A DNA stretch of 64,000 bases from Dinoroseobacter sp013215265. GTDB taxonomy: Bacteria > Pseudomonadota > Alphaproteobacteria > Rhodobacterales > Rhodobacteraceae. The stretch spans positions 3,224,001 to 3,288,000 of the forward strand of contig OY829366.1 in assembly GCA_963691755.1 (NCBI GenBank). Direction: 5' to 3'. Both the position numbers and the translations under genes were made by a program. Each line of letters begins with the position of its first letter. Position 1 is the stretch's first letter. This document shows positions 34,676 to 42,608 of the stretch, in pieces. The notes below the pieces were generated by a model, which was not told where the DNA came from, searched no databases, and was given only the letters and a program-made list of their open reading frames with translations.

Positions 34676-35010
34676 TAGAGTCGTCCTCCGATCGGAACGT
34701 CGAGATCAGGTTTGATCAAAACAACCTCGCCGTCGTCATCTGGCACCCCCAGAACTAGGATTTCAGACATAAACTTTCCAATCTGGCGGGGCGGAAAATT
34801 CACAACTGCAAGCACCTTACGGTCGACAAGACTTTCAGGGGCATAGTGCTTGGTAATTTGTGCACTGGATTTCTTCTGACCGATCTGCTCGCCAAAATCG
34901 ACCCAAAGCTTAATGGCGGGCTTACGAGCCTCCGGAAAGGGCTCCGCGCGCACAATTTTTCCAACGCGTATGTCAACTTTTTGAAAATCATCAAATGTGA
35001 TCTCGTTCAC
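34672..35010 (-). CDS. csaA: CsaA-like tRNA-binding-domain protein
   Basis: A 112-residue OB-fold protein: FQKVDIRVGKIVRAEPFPEA (9-28) is the tRNA-binding domain hallmark, followed by KPAIKLWVDFG and VVNFPPRQIGKFMSEILVLG (about 71-90). Single-domain members are called CsaA and are described as secretion-related chaperones or structure-specific tRNA binders. It starts within the stop region of proC (4-base overlap) and its stop overlaps the dehydrogenase start, so all three are translated as one unit. Confidence 0.9.
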   Translation of the reverse strand: MNEITFDDFQKVDIRVGKIVRAEPFPEARKPAIKLWVDFGEQIGQKKSSAQITKHYAPESLVDRKVLAVVNFPPRQIGKFMSEILVLGVPDDDGEVVLIKPDLDVPIGGRLY

Positions 35011-35819
35011 TCGCGCAACTCCCGGCTGCGGTCAGATGCAGCTTTCACCGTTTCCTTCATCAACTCCGGCAGCCCGTCTGACGGATTCATCAAGATTTTG
35101 AGGCCAGCCTCCGTGGTTCCCGCCGGACTGGTCACGTTGACACGCAACTGAGAAGGGGTTTCGTCCGCGACCTCAGCTAAGGCCCCTGCCCCGGCAACCG
35201 TCGCCTTGGCCAATGTCATCGCCAGATCTGGTGCCAGACCTTGCGCCTCACCAGCCGCTGCAAGCGTTTCGATCATATGAAAAACATAGGCAGGACCAGA
35301 ACCCGATACCCCAGTTACGGCGTCCATTTGGTCTTCATGATCAAGTCGCACCACCTGACCAATCGCAGACAGCAGTGTTTTGGCCAACTGGAGATGGCTT
35401 TCTGTGGCAGCCTGATTGCCCACAATGGCCGTGATGCCCTTTCCAATTGCTGCAGGTGTATTAGGCATTGCGCGAATAATGGGCGTGTTCTCACCGAACG
35501 TGGCTTCATAAACTGAAATGGGCGTACCAGCAGCTACCGATAGTATCAGTGTTTCCCCGCCGCCCAGCGCAGCAACACTTGGCAAAGCATCGCCCATCAT
35601 CTGCGGTTTGACGGCCAAAAGCGCGACGGCAGGTGCATCGGGAACCCCAAGGTTCAGGTTTACATCCTGGTCTTTAAGCCAATCTGACGGAAACGGGTCT
35701 ATGACATGCACAGATGACTTTGGCATTCCGTTGCAGAGCCAACCGGCGAGCATTGCAGATCCCATCTTGCCACAGCCCAGTAAAAAAAGACCGCGACGCG
35801 ATACGTCTTCAATTGTCAT
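35007..35819 (-). CDS. proC: Pyrroline-5-carboxylate reductase
   Basis: Last step of proline synthesis. The 270-residue protein shows FLLGCGKMGSAMLAGWL (Rossmann), LLAVKPQMM, IIRAMPNTPAAIGKG, and the C-terminal signature GVSGSGPAYVFHMIETLAAA with VTSPAGTTEAGL. The start at 35819 (MTIEDVSRRG) is chosen over a longer frame to 35906, whose extra residues do not fit the family and would overlap the YbjN gene. It is the first gene of the proC-csaA-dehydrogenase unit; the YbjN gene lies 17 bases upstream on the same strand. Confidence 0.95.
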   Translation of the reverse strand: MTIEDVSRRGLFLLGCGKMGSAMLAGWLCNGMPKSSVHVIDPFPSDWLKDQDVNLNLGVPDAPAVALLAVKPQMMGDALPSVAALGGGETLILSVAAGTPISVYEATFGENTPIIRAMPNTPAAIGKGITAIVGNQAATESHLQLAKTLLSAIGQVVRLDHEDQMDAVTGVSGSGPAYVFHMIETLAAAGEAQGLAPDLAMTLAKATVAGAGALAEVADETPSQLRVNVTSPAGTTEAGLKILMNPSDGLPELMKETVKAASDRSRELRE

Positions 35820-35836
35820 GAGGCGCCTCCCTGAGT

Positions 35837-36340
35837 TCAGGCGCGACCGTATGCTTCTGCGATGGCAACTTGCAAGGCATCTTCGGGATCGCGACCGGCC
35901 CAGCACACAAGCTGGAAGGCAGGATAATAGCGTTCACAGTTCGACACCGCCGCCGTGAGCATGGTGTCAATCTGCTCGGGGCTTGCCTGCGCCCCGCCAG
36001 CGAGCATCAGACCATAGCGGAATACCATCATACGTTGCGGTTGCCAGAACGTGAACGCGCCGGACCAAAGCCGGTCATTGGCCGCATTCAGTACATCGTG
36101 CAAAGCATCCAGTCGGCTTTCGGGGGGTTCCATCTCAAATGTACAGACAAGACGCAGTGTCTCATCAAACCCAGACCAGGCGAGCGTCACAGAGTACGAG
36201 CGCCACTGTCCCTGAACGGCCATAGCAATTTGGTCATCGGCAATTCTGTCGAATTCCCAAGCGTGGAACTCGGCGAGACTTTCCACGATATCTATCGGAT
36301 GGACGTCTTCTGACTCCATCAGCTGCTCAAGGTTTGACAT
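35837..36340 (-). CDS. YbjN domain-containing protein
   Basis: A 167-residue protein of the YbjN fold (a type III secretion chaperone-like alpha/beta fold): HPIDIVESLAEFHAWEFDRI at the start, then LVCTFEMEPPESRLDALHDV and FRYGLMLAGGAQASPEQIDT. Family members are linked to stress responses and motility in enterics, but a molecular role is not established. The start MSNLEQ at 36340 is chosen; upstream codons to 36454 give a Pro/Arg-rich stretch that does not look native. Probably co-transcribed with proC. Confidence 0.88.
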   Translation of the reverse strand: MSNLEQLMESEDVHPIDIVESLAEFHAWEFDRIADDQIAMAVQGQWRSYSVTLAWSGFDETLRLVCTFEMEPPESRLDALHDVLNAANDRLWSGAFTFWQPQRMMVFRYGLMLAGGAQASPEQIDTMLTAAVSNCERYYPAFQLVCWAGRDPEDALQVAIAEAYGRA

Positions 36341-36380
36341 GCCCGGCCCCGTATTTTTTGGCCCGCGTGGGTTAGCCCCA

Positions 36381-36599
36381 CTACAGGCTGGGTGTCCTCG
36401 CAAGACAGCGCGTTGCCTGCGCGCGTGCCTCACCAGATAAGGTGGTGTCCACACTTGGATCTGTAAAGGGCTTTCGGTGTCCAGGCAATAGAATCAGGCA
36501 GTTTCCCGTGGCTTTCCCACAAAAAACTTCAATGACTCCAATAAGATGTTGGACAAGTGCAAGTTCGCTGCGCTGCAGCATTGTAGATGTGCAAGCCAT
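36381..36599 (-). CDS. Doubtful small open frame between YbjN and ubiK
   Basis: A 72-codon open frame on the same strand as its neighbours, filling much of the 291-base gap. Its translation (MACTSTMLQRSELALVQHLI at the start) has an unremarkable composition, no recognised family and a weak third-position GC preference. It may be a real small gene, but the gap could equally contain only control sequence. Confidence 0.25.
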   Translation of the reverse strand: MACTSTMLQRSELALVQHLIGVIEVFCGKATGNCLILLPGHRKPFTDPSVDTTLSGEARAQATRCLARTPSL

Positions 36600-36631
36600 A
36601 CAACCGCAGCTTGCGCATCAATCTGGGCAAG

Positions 36632-36877
36632 TTATTTGGATTTGGCTTCCAGCGCTTCGATACGTGCAGCAAGTGCTTCGTTTTCTTCGCGCGCCTTTTG
36701 CGCCATCGCACGAACCGCATCGAATTCTTCCCGCGAAACGAAGTCACGATCGGCCAACCACCGATCCATGAACCCCTTCATAGCGGTTTCCGCTTCTTCC
36801 TTCGCACCTTGGGCAACCCCCATGGCGTTTGTCATGAGTTGGCTAACGTCATCGAGGATCTTATTCCGGCTCTGCAT
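36632..36877 (-). CDS. ubiK: UbiK-family ubiquinone biosynthesis accessory factor
   Basis: An 81-residue helical coiled-coil protein (MQSRNKILDDVSQLMTNAMG at the start, a C-terminal zipper MAQKAREENEALAARIEALE), matching the BMFP/YqiC family. UbiK helps the aerobic ubiquinone-synthesis complex with UbiJ in enterics. The start MQSRNK is chosen, with an AGGAG element just upstream (GGAACTCC on the plus strand). It is divergent from lgt across 121 bases, the usual arrangement in this group. Confidence 0.85.
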   Translation of the reverse strand: MQSRNKILDDVSQLMTNAMGVAQGAKEEAETAMKGFMDRWLADRDFVSREEFDAVRAMAQKAREENEALAARIEALEAKSK

Positions 36878-36998
36878 CGGGGAACTCCTTGGATTGTTCA
36901 CACATCTTTGCCCCACATATGGGGCGGGTCTTCTGAAAGCTCAAGGTTGACTTCGTCGCGCGCGCTGGCCAGCAAGGGGACAGCCGACGGAGTCACCT

Positions 36999-37892
36999 AT
37001 GCTGCTCGCCATCCCCTTCCCACCCATAGCACCCGAAGTCTTTACGATTTCGTTTGGGGGCTTCGACTTTGCACTGAGATGGTACGCGCTGGCCTACATC
37101 GCAGGTTTGTTGGTCGGGTGGTGGATTATGGCCGCATTGATGAGACGTCCTCATCTGTGGCCAAATGAAACCCCGCCCATGACCGTTCCCCAGGTCGAAA
37201 ATTTGCTAACTTGGGTGATTGTCGGTGTCGTGTTGGGTGGGCGACTGGGTTATGTTGTATTCTACCAGCCCGACTACTACCTGGCGAACCCTAGCGAAAT
37301 CTTGATGATCTGGCAGGGCGGTATGTCATTTCATGGCGGGTTTCTGGGCGTTCTCACTGCGGGATTGATCTATTGTTGGCGTATAAGGGCGCCCGTCCTT
37401 CAGGTGGCCGATGCAATGGCCGTCGCGACCCCCATCGGTTTGATGCTGGGGCGGACTGCGAATTTTATCAATGCTGAGCTTTGGGGTCGCCCAACAGAAC
37501 TGCCATGGGGTGTGATCTTTCCAGGATCCGCAGCGCAGGATTGCGGGCCAGAAATCGTCGGAATCTGTGCGCGCCATCCCTCTCAGCTCTATGAAGCGCT
37601 CCTTGAAGGGTTATTCCTGGCCGTACTTCTGTTTTGGCTTGCATATCGCAATCGATCTTTAATGCAGCCCGGTGTCCTTGTCGGGGCTTTTCTATCGGGA
37701 TACGGGGTTTCGCGCGCTTTGGTCGAACTTGTGCGTCAGCCTGATCCTCAATTTGTCACGGAAACGAACCCAATGGGATATGTCACCTTTCTTGGAGACA
37801 TTGGCTTCACAATGGGACAGGTGCTTTCGGCACCAATGATCGCGATCGGGGTTGGCTTGATGCTTGGCGCATATCTGCGCCGACGACGATGA
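36999..37892 (+). CDS. lgt: Prolipoprotein diacylglyceryl transferase
   Basis: Inner-membrane enzyme that attaches diacylglycerol to the lipobox cysteine of prolipoproteins. The 297 residues contain seven membrane segments, FHGGFLG (catalytic His in the H-G-G-F-L-G motif, about residue 111), and GRTANFINAELWGRPTELPW with the conserved Arg/Asn/Glu (Lgt signature, about 150-170). The length is standard. It starts a coupled operon: lgt overlaps the MidA-like gene, which overlaps pgeF, each by four bases. Confidence 0.96.
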   Translation: MLLAIPFPPIAPEVFTISFGGFDFALRWYALAYIAGLLVGWWIMAALMRRPHLWPNETPPMTVPQVENLLTWVIVGVVLGGRLGYVVFYQPDYYLANPSEILMIWQGGMSFHGGFLGVLTAGLIYCWRIRAPVLQVADAMAVATPIGLMLGRTANFINAELWGRPTELPWGVIFPGSAAQDCGPEIVGICARHPSQLYEALLEGLFLAVLLFWLAYRNRSLMQPGVLVGAFLSGYGVSRALVELVRQPDPQFVTETNPMGYVTFLGDIGFTMGQVLSAPMIAIGVGLMLGAYLRRRR

Positions 37893-38971
37893 CAACGCCT
37901 TTGTCAAATGTCCTAAAGGCGCGGATTGAACAAACCGGGCCAATGGGCATCGCAGAGTTTATGACGGAATGTCTGCTGAACCCGAATTACGGGTATTACA
38001 CCACACGTGATCCGCTGGGTGACCACGGTGATTTCATCACAGCCCCTGAGATTTCCCAGATGTTTGGCGAATTGGTTGGCCTGGCGTTGGTGCAGTCTTG
38101 GCTAGAACAGGGCGCACCTGAAAATATCGTCTTGGCAGAGCTCGGGCCTGGTCGCGGAACACTTATGGCAGATGCATTGCGTGCAATGAGCGCTGTTCCG
38201 GGCGCACGTTTTGTGCCGCATCTTGTTGAAGCCAGCCCTCACTTGAGAAAGGTTCAATCGGAGACTCTGTCTGACCATACTCCTATCTGGCACGATCACA
38301 TAGATGATTTGCCTGAAGGACCATTGTTTTTGATCGCAAACGAGTTCTTTGATGCGCTTCCGATACGCCAATACATACGCACGCAGGATGCCTGGAGCGA
38401 GCGGCAGGTTGGTTTGGTGGACGGCGCGTTATCATTTGGCTTGGCCCCGCCAGTTTCGCGTGCGGAATTTGAGGACTGGTCCGACCGCGCCAAAGAAGGT
38501 GACGTGATCGAGATCTCACCGGCCGCTCCAGTATTAGCAGAAGAAATCGCCCGGCGAATTCAATCCAATGGTGGTGCGGCGTTGATCATTGATTATGGCA
38601 GCTTTGGGGAAACGGGAGATACCTTCCAAGCTGTGCGTGCGCATCAAAAGGAATCTCCGCTTGTTAACCCGGGCGAAGCAGATCTGACGGCGCATGTAGA
38701 TTTTGCGGCAATTGCAAAAGCGGTGGAACTCAAAGGCGCGCAACCAAGCGGGCCGGTCCCGCAAGGTGTCTTCCTGGAAACCCTAGGCATAACCCAAAGA
38801 GCGCAAGCCCTCGCTAAGCGAATGTCTGGAGCGACGCTGGAGGCCCATGTTCAGGCGCATCGTCGCTTGACCCATCCCACAGAAATGGGGAGCCTGTTCA
38901 AAGTGCTTGGGATCACACCAAGCAACGCCCCACCGATCGCAGGCACCGTAGGAGTATCCGAGACGCTATGA
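37889..38971 (+). CDS. MidA/NDUFAF7-type SAM-dependent methyltransferase
   Basis: A 360-residue protein homologous to mitochondrial NDUFAF7, which methylates an Arg of complex I subunit NDUFS2. Visible are NPNYGYYTTRDPLGDHGDFI near residue 30-50, the SAM-binding LAELGPGRGTLMADALR (about 84-100), NEFFDALPIRQY and ALIIDYGSFGETGDTFQAVR. In alphaproteobacteria the target is presumably the complex I NuoD subunit, which is an inference. It is coupled to lgt and pgeF by ATGA overlaps. Confidence 0.92.
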   Translation: MTTPLSNVLKARIEQTGPMGIAEFMTECLLNPNYGYYTTRDPLGDHGDFITAPEISQMFGELVGLALVQSWLEQGAPENIVLAELGPGRGTLMADALRAMSAVPGARFVPHLVEASPHLRKVQSETLSDHTPIWHDHIDDLPEGPLFLIANEFFDALPIRQYIRTQDAWSERQVGLVDGALSFGLAPPVSRAEFEDWSDRAKEGDVIEISPAAPVLAEEIARRIQSNGGAALIIDYGSFGETGDTFQAVRAHQKESPLVNPGEADLTAHVDFAAIAKAVELKGAQPSGPVPQGVFLETLGITQRAQALAKRMSGATLEAHVQAHRRLTHPTEMGSLFKVLGITPSNAPPIAGTVGVSETL

Positions 38972-39717
38972 CCCTTCGCGTTCTAACATCTGATGTGTTG
39001 GCTCCTGTGTGTCATGGGTTTTTCACCAGAAAGGGAGGTGCGTCTTCCGGAGTATTTGCGGGTTTGAATTGCGGTGCTGGATCCTCAGACCAAAGCGAAG
39101 CGGTCGCCACAAATCGTGCGCGCGTATCTGAACACATGGGTGGCCCATTGGTAAGCCTGCACCAAACGCACTCAAACAAAGTCGTTACGGTTGGCGCGCC
39201 ACATTCGGGGCCCCCACCAGAAGCTGACGGCATCGTAACCACGACCCCTGGCCTTGTGCTGGGTATTCTGACTGCTGATTGCCAGCCCGTATTGTTTGCC
39301 GACCCTACCGCTGGCATCGTCGGGGCAGCACATGCAGGTTGGAAAGGTACGATGGACGGTGTGCTGGAAGCAACGGTTGATGCGATGGAAGCCCAAGGAG
39401 CAGAGCGCGAAAAGATAATAGCGGTCATCGGGCCAAGCATTTCGCAACGCGCCTACGAAGTGGGACCCGAATTTCTGGATCGGTTCCTAGATGACGATCC
39501 GGATAACCAGCGCTTTTTTACTGGCGGTCAAAAAGATCGGGTGCAGTTTGATTTGATCTCCTACGGGTTGTACCGCTTGCGTAAAGCAGGGGTTGGGCAT
39601 GCCGAATGGACAGGTCATTGCACTTACTCGGATCCTGAAAGTTTCTTCTCATACCGACGTGCCACACACGCCGGCGATGCTGATTACGGTCGCCTGATCT
39701 CAACGATCCGACTTTGA
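38968..39717 (+). CDS. pgeF: Peptidoglycan editing factor (laccase-domain protein)
   Basis: A 249-residue YfiH-family protein that, in E. coli, removes wrongly incorporated L-Ser from peptidoglycan precursors; the older label is polyphenol oxidase. The metal/active-site motifs are LHQTHSNKV, LTADCQPVLFAD, AAHAGWKGTMDGVLEA and EWTGHCTYSDPESFFSYRR. The length fits. It is the last gene of the lgt-midA-pgeF set. No strong terminator follows directly. Confidence 0.94.
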   Translation: MTLRVLTSDVLAPVCHGFFTRKGGASSGVFAGLNCGAGSSDQSEAVATNRARVSEHMGGPLVSLHQTHSNKVVTVGAPHSGPPPEADGIVTTTPGLVLGILTADCQPVLFADPTAGIVGAAHAGWKGTMDGVLEATVDAMEAQGAEREKIIAVIGPSISQRAYEVGPEFLDRFLDDDPDNQRFFTGGQKDRVQFDLISYGLYRLRKAGVGHAEWTGHCTYSDPESFFSYRRATHAGDADYGRLISTIRL

Positions 39718-39948
39718 GGCTGCCATAGAATGGCCATTGTTCATGTCGCGTTAATCGCTCACTGATCTCGCTAAACGCGAACAAAATATGACGAATTTGA
39801 TCCTTCAGCTTTAGGCACGCCAAACGAACGGGAAAATACGATATCCCGCAAGTACCGTGCTCCTGTCCAAAACCCGCCTCATTGCCGCGCCATTACTTAA
39901 TCATCAACGCTCCATCTGCGGAGGGTTGGTGTTCGTAACGAGTCCATA

Positions 39949-39968
39949 GGGCCTGCGTATTCAGGCCC
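39949..39968 (+). promoter_or_regulatory. Hairpin in the leader of the 49-residue gene
   Basis: GGGCCTG (39949-39955) pairs perfectly with CAGGCCC (39962-39968) around a CGTATT loop, 40 bases before the ATG at 40009. A run of seven G follows at 39981-39987. It may stabilise the small mRNA or control its translation. Confidence 0.45.
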
Positions 39969-40008
39969 GAGTGCTTGTCCGGGGGGGCAAGTAAGTAAGG
40001 AGTAAACA

Positions 40009-40158
40009 ATGCGAAAAACACCGCGTTGGCTGAAATCGGTCATCGCAGAGGCTGACAAGACAGCAGTCAAACTGCCCTTTGAGCGTGGCAACCGCCGCCC
40101 TTCCTGGGTCCGTGAGATCGCACAGCCCGCTGCCATTAAAAAGCTAAAAACAGCCTGA
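40009..40158 (+). CDS. Small basic protein (49 residues), conserved-looking
   Basis: A short gene with a very strong ribosome site (AAGGAG) seven bases ahead of its ATG. The peptide begins MRKTPRWLKSVIAEADKTAV, is rich in Lys and Arg, and ends IKKLKTA. I recall peptides with MRKTPRWLKSV starts in other roseobacters, but name no family. It stands alone with a leader hairpin and an excellent terminator at 40239-40266, the layout of a highly expressed small gene. A role in nucleic-acid binding is only suggested by its charge. Confidence 0.8.
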   Translation: MRKTPRWLKSVIAEADKTAVKLPFERGNRRPSWVREIAQPAAIKKLKTA

Positions 40159-40238
40159 CCTGTTCACCGGCAGGGCGTGGCCCGCCGCCGGCACCTGATC
40201 TTTTCTAGGAAAGTCTGCTCAAGAACCACCAGAAAGAC

Positions 40239-40266
40239 GACGCGCCCCACCAGGCGCGTCTTTTTT
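40239..40266 (+). terminator. Rho-independent terminator of the small basic gene
   Basis: GACGCGCC (40239-40246) pairs with GGCGCGTC (40253-40260) around a six-base loop (CCACCA), followed directly by TTTTTT (40261-40266). It is a perfect 8-bp GC-rich stem. It lies 80 bases after the stop at 40158 and immediately before the convergent LysE gene's stop. Confidence 0.92.
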
Positions 40267-40267
40267 A

Positions 40268-40903
40268 TCAGCCAGGCTCATAACTGGCCAACTGAAGACC
40301 AAACCCAACGAAGACAAGTCCAGTGACAGCTTTGAGGCCACGCTGAAAGCACGCGGACCCCGCAAAATTCGTCAAATGGCCAAACATCAAAACCATCAAT
40401 CCGAACCAAACCGCATTGAGTATTGAATGCAGGAACACCAGGAAGAAGGCCGGAAACGCAGACCCCGCGCCTTGTTCTATGAACTGTGGGAAAGCGGCGA
40501 GATAAAACATCGATACTTTTGGGTTCAGCGCGTTTGTCAGGAAACCTTCGAAAAATGCCTTCCCTAACCGGCGTCTTCTGCGCGCAGGTGCAACCTTGGT
40601 GCGTATTTGATTGCCCTTCAGCGACGCCATCAAGGCTTGTAGACCAATCCAGCACAAGTACGCGGCACCCAGATACTTCACGACCGTAAACGCCGTGGCC
40701 GACTGAACGAGGATAAGCGAGATGCCCAGGATCGAAAGCGCGCCGTGAAGATAGAAAGCTGCGACAAATCCCGCGACATTCGCCAGACCTGCCATGCGTC
40801 CTGAACTTGGGACCGTTTTTGCGATGAGCACTCCGTTCGGTCCAGGAGACATTACCAACAGGCCCGCAACCGCGCAGAAGGCCAAGATTTGCGAAAGCTC
40901 CAT
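40268..40903 (-). CDS. LysE/RhtB-family amino-acid exporter
   Basis: A 211-residue inner-membrane exporter with six hydrophobic segments. The N-terminal part contains MSPGPNGVLIAKTVPSSGRM (about 18-37; the family mark is G-P-x-P-N/G) and GAAYLCWIGLQAL, and the middle holds FFEGFLTNALNPKVSMFYLA, the loop typical of LysE/RhtB. The exported amino acid cannot be told from sequence. The gene ends right after the terminator on the opposite strand and has its promoter in the 288-base region before the Hint gene. Confidence 0.9.
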   Translation of the reverse strand: MELSQILAFCAVAGLLVMSPGPNGVLIAKTVPSSGRMAGLANVAGFVAAFYLHGALSILGISLILVQSATAFTVVKYLGAAYLCWIGLQALMASLKGNQIRTKVAPARRRRRLGKAFFEGFLTNALNPKVSMFYLAAFPQFIEQGAGSAFPAFFLVFLHSILNAVWFGLMVLMFGHLTNFAGSACFQRGLKAVTGLVFVGFGLQLASYEPG

Positions 40904-41191
40904 CGACGCACCTCATTCTCAAGTTCCGACGCGTCTTAGCAAATAGGGTATCGCCTCGGCACCCCATTGTTTGTGATCCGTGCCATTACACGCGTTGGAG
41001 TGATTCGCGACCCATTGCCATGGATTCCAACTGATCGTTTACGCGTGACGCACAATACCGCATCGTACTCGTCCGCTTGTTTCCACGGTTTGTTCAAAAT
41101 CCAACGATTTTTGACAGGTAGAGTTTTTTGGAGTTAGTGGAATATGTCTGCAAACGGTGGGGGCCGTACTAATCCTTGAAAGGATGAGCCC

Positions 41192-41878
41192 ATGGCTCAG
41201 TTGCCCCCAATGACGGCAGCATTTACCGCTGCATCCCCCGCTTCCTCTGGCCTGCGCGCCGCTCTCGCGCAGGCGCGAGTTGAAAGTTGTTGCCGGGTAG
41301 GCGACGCACTACGACGAACGTCTCGTACGATCCCTGTCGTTCCCGAACTGTTGACGGCATTTGCTGCCTACAGCCACGGGACAGAGTTTGCGACGCCGGC
41401 AGGCCCTTGTGTCGCGGTCGAGGACGTCGAACCGGGAACCGAACTGCGCGCAATGGACGGGTCAGTTATCCAAGTTCTATGGGTTGGTATGCTTGATCTA
41501 ACACCCCAAATGGCGAGCCGATTGTTTACTGAAGGCAACGCGCCACTTGTTCGCATTTTACCCGATCGCTATGGGTATGCCCGTCCTTCTCGCGACCTGA
41601 TCCTTGGCGCACGTGCGCAAGTCGGGCAGTCAAAGCAGTTTGCATTTGAATGTGTCGACGGAGAACAGGTTTTGCCAGTGACGCCGCCTGGCCCGGTACG
41701 CCTGTTCCAGCTCGTATGTGATCGTCCCGGTGCTGAGCTGATAGCAAATGGTCTGGGTGTGCCCGGCTTCACTTTAGGAGGCTGGCTGGAACAGCAAGAT
41801 CCACTGGTTCAGGGAATAATGCAAAGCTTCCTGCCAGGAGGCAATCGTCCGGGAATAAACGGGGTGCGAGTCGCTTGA
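41192..41878 (+). CDS. Hint (hedgehog/intein) domain protein
   Basis: A 228-residue protein with a Hint-type core at about 65-160: SHGTEFATPAGPCVAVEDVE, PGTELRAMDGSVIQVLWVG, PLVRILPDRYG and SRDLILGARAQV follow the pattern of the Hint proteins abundant in roseobacters. The usual S-P-x-H-R-M of the family is replaced by LGARAQV, and no nucleophilic Cys begins the domain, so autoprocessing looks unlikely. The extra N-terminal part (1-60) is rich in Ala. GAAAGGA lies upstream of the ATG. Function of these solo Hint proteins is unknown. Confidence 0.75.
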   Translation: MAQLPPMTAAFTAASPASSGLRAALAQARVESCCRVGDALRRTSRTIPVVPELLTAFAAYSHGTEFATPAGPCVAVEDVEPGTELRAMDGSVIQVLWVGMLDLTPQMASRLFTEGNAPLVRILPDRYGYARPSRDLILGARAQVGQSKQFAFECVDGEQVLPVTPPGPVRLFQLVCDRPGAELIANGLGVPGFTLGGWLEQQDPLVQGIMQSFLPGGNRPGINGVRVA

Positions 41879-41892
41879 GTTCAGCCGAATGA

Positions 41893-42393
41893 TTAGGCGT
41901 CCTGTGCCAGACGTGCCTCCAGCACATCAAACGGGACGCCAGGATCATCCTTACTGCCTCGGATCACCAATGACGTCTTCACGCTCGCCACGTTTGGCGC
42001 AGAGGTAAGTTGTTCGGTCAAAAAGCTCTGGAATGTTGAAAGGTCCGGGGCAACGCATTTCAGGATGAAATCAATCTCACCGTTTAGCATGTGACATTCT
42101 CGGACGAGCGGCCAATCACTGCATCGCGCTTCGAAGGCTGACAGATCAGCTTCTGCTTGGCTGTTAAGACCAACCAAGGCAAAAACCTGTACTTCAAAAC
42201 CCAAACTACGCGCATCCACTTGCGCATGGTATCCGTTGATAAAGCCTTGCTCTTCCAGCGTACGCACACGTCTCAGACAGGGCGGAGCAGATATCCCGAC
42301 GCGCTTTGCCAATTCGACATTGGTCATGCGACCATCAGCCTGCAGTTCGGCTAGAATCTTTCTGTCGATCTCATCAAGTCGCGATCCCGGCAT
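41893..42393 (-). CDS. Lrp/AsnC-family transcriptional regulator
   Basis: A 166-residue regulator with an N-terminal winged helix (DEIDRKILAELQADGRMTNV, GISAPPCLRRVRTLEEQGFI, residues 6-50) and a C-terminal RAM/AsnC ligand domain (about 65-145; VRECHMLNGEIDFILKCVAP). It is divergent from trxB, a pairing I recall from other roseobacters. An inverted repeat 28 bases ahead of its start (42421-42443) may be its operator. The effector amino acid is unknown. Confidence 0.93.
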   Translation of the reverse strand: MPGSRLDEIDRKILAELQADGRMTNVELAKRVGISAPPCLRRVRTLEEQGFINGYHAQVDARSLGFEVQVFALVGLNSQAEADLSAFEARCSDWPLVRECHMLNGEIDFILKCVAPDLSTFQSFLTEQLTSAPNVASVKTSLVIRGSKDDPGVPFDVLEARLAQDA

Positions 42394-42420
42394 GTAACTT
42401 ATTGTCCTATGTTCCCAAGC

Positions 42421-42443
42421 GTGACCTTATGCGGCAAGGTCAC
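42421..42443. promoter_or_regulatory. Inverted repeat between the Lrp gene and trxB
   Basis: GTGACCTT (42421-42428) and AAGGTCAC (42436-42443) form a perfect 8-bp inverted repeat around seven bases. It is a candidate operator for the Lrp-type regulator or for another factor acting on trxB. A smaller inverted repeat, GGAGAA-GCAA-TTCTCC, follows at 42498-42513. Confidence 0.5.
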
Positions 42444-42608
42444 TACGCGCAATAATATTTCGCATTACAGCAAGAATAAATCGTATCTGTTAATCTTGGA
42501 GAAGCAATTCTCCGCAATCTGTTCCGCTGTGGAAATGCGTTTGGGTCTCTTTAATCAGCCCAGCAAGGCGGATATATGGAAGTGTAACTTCTGCTATCCG
42601 GACACAAA

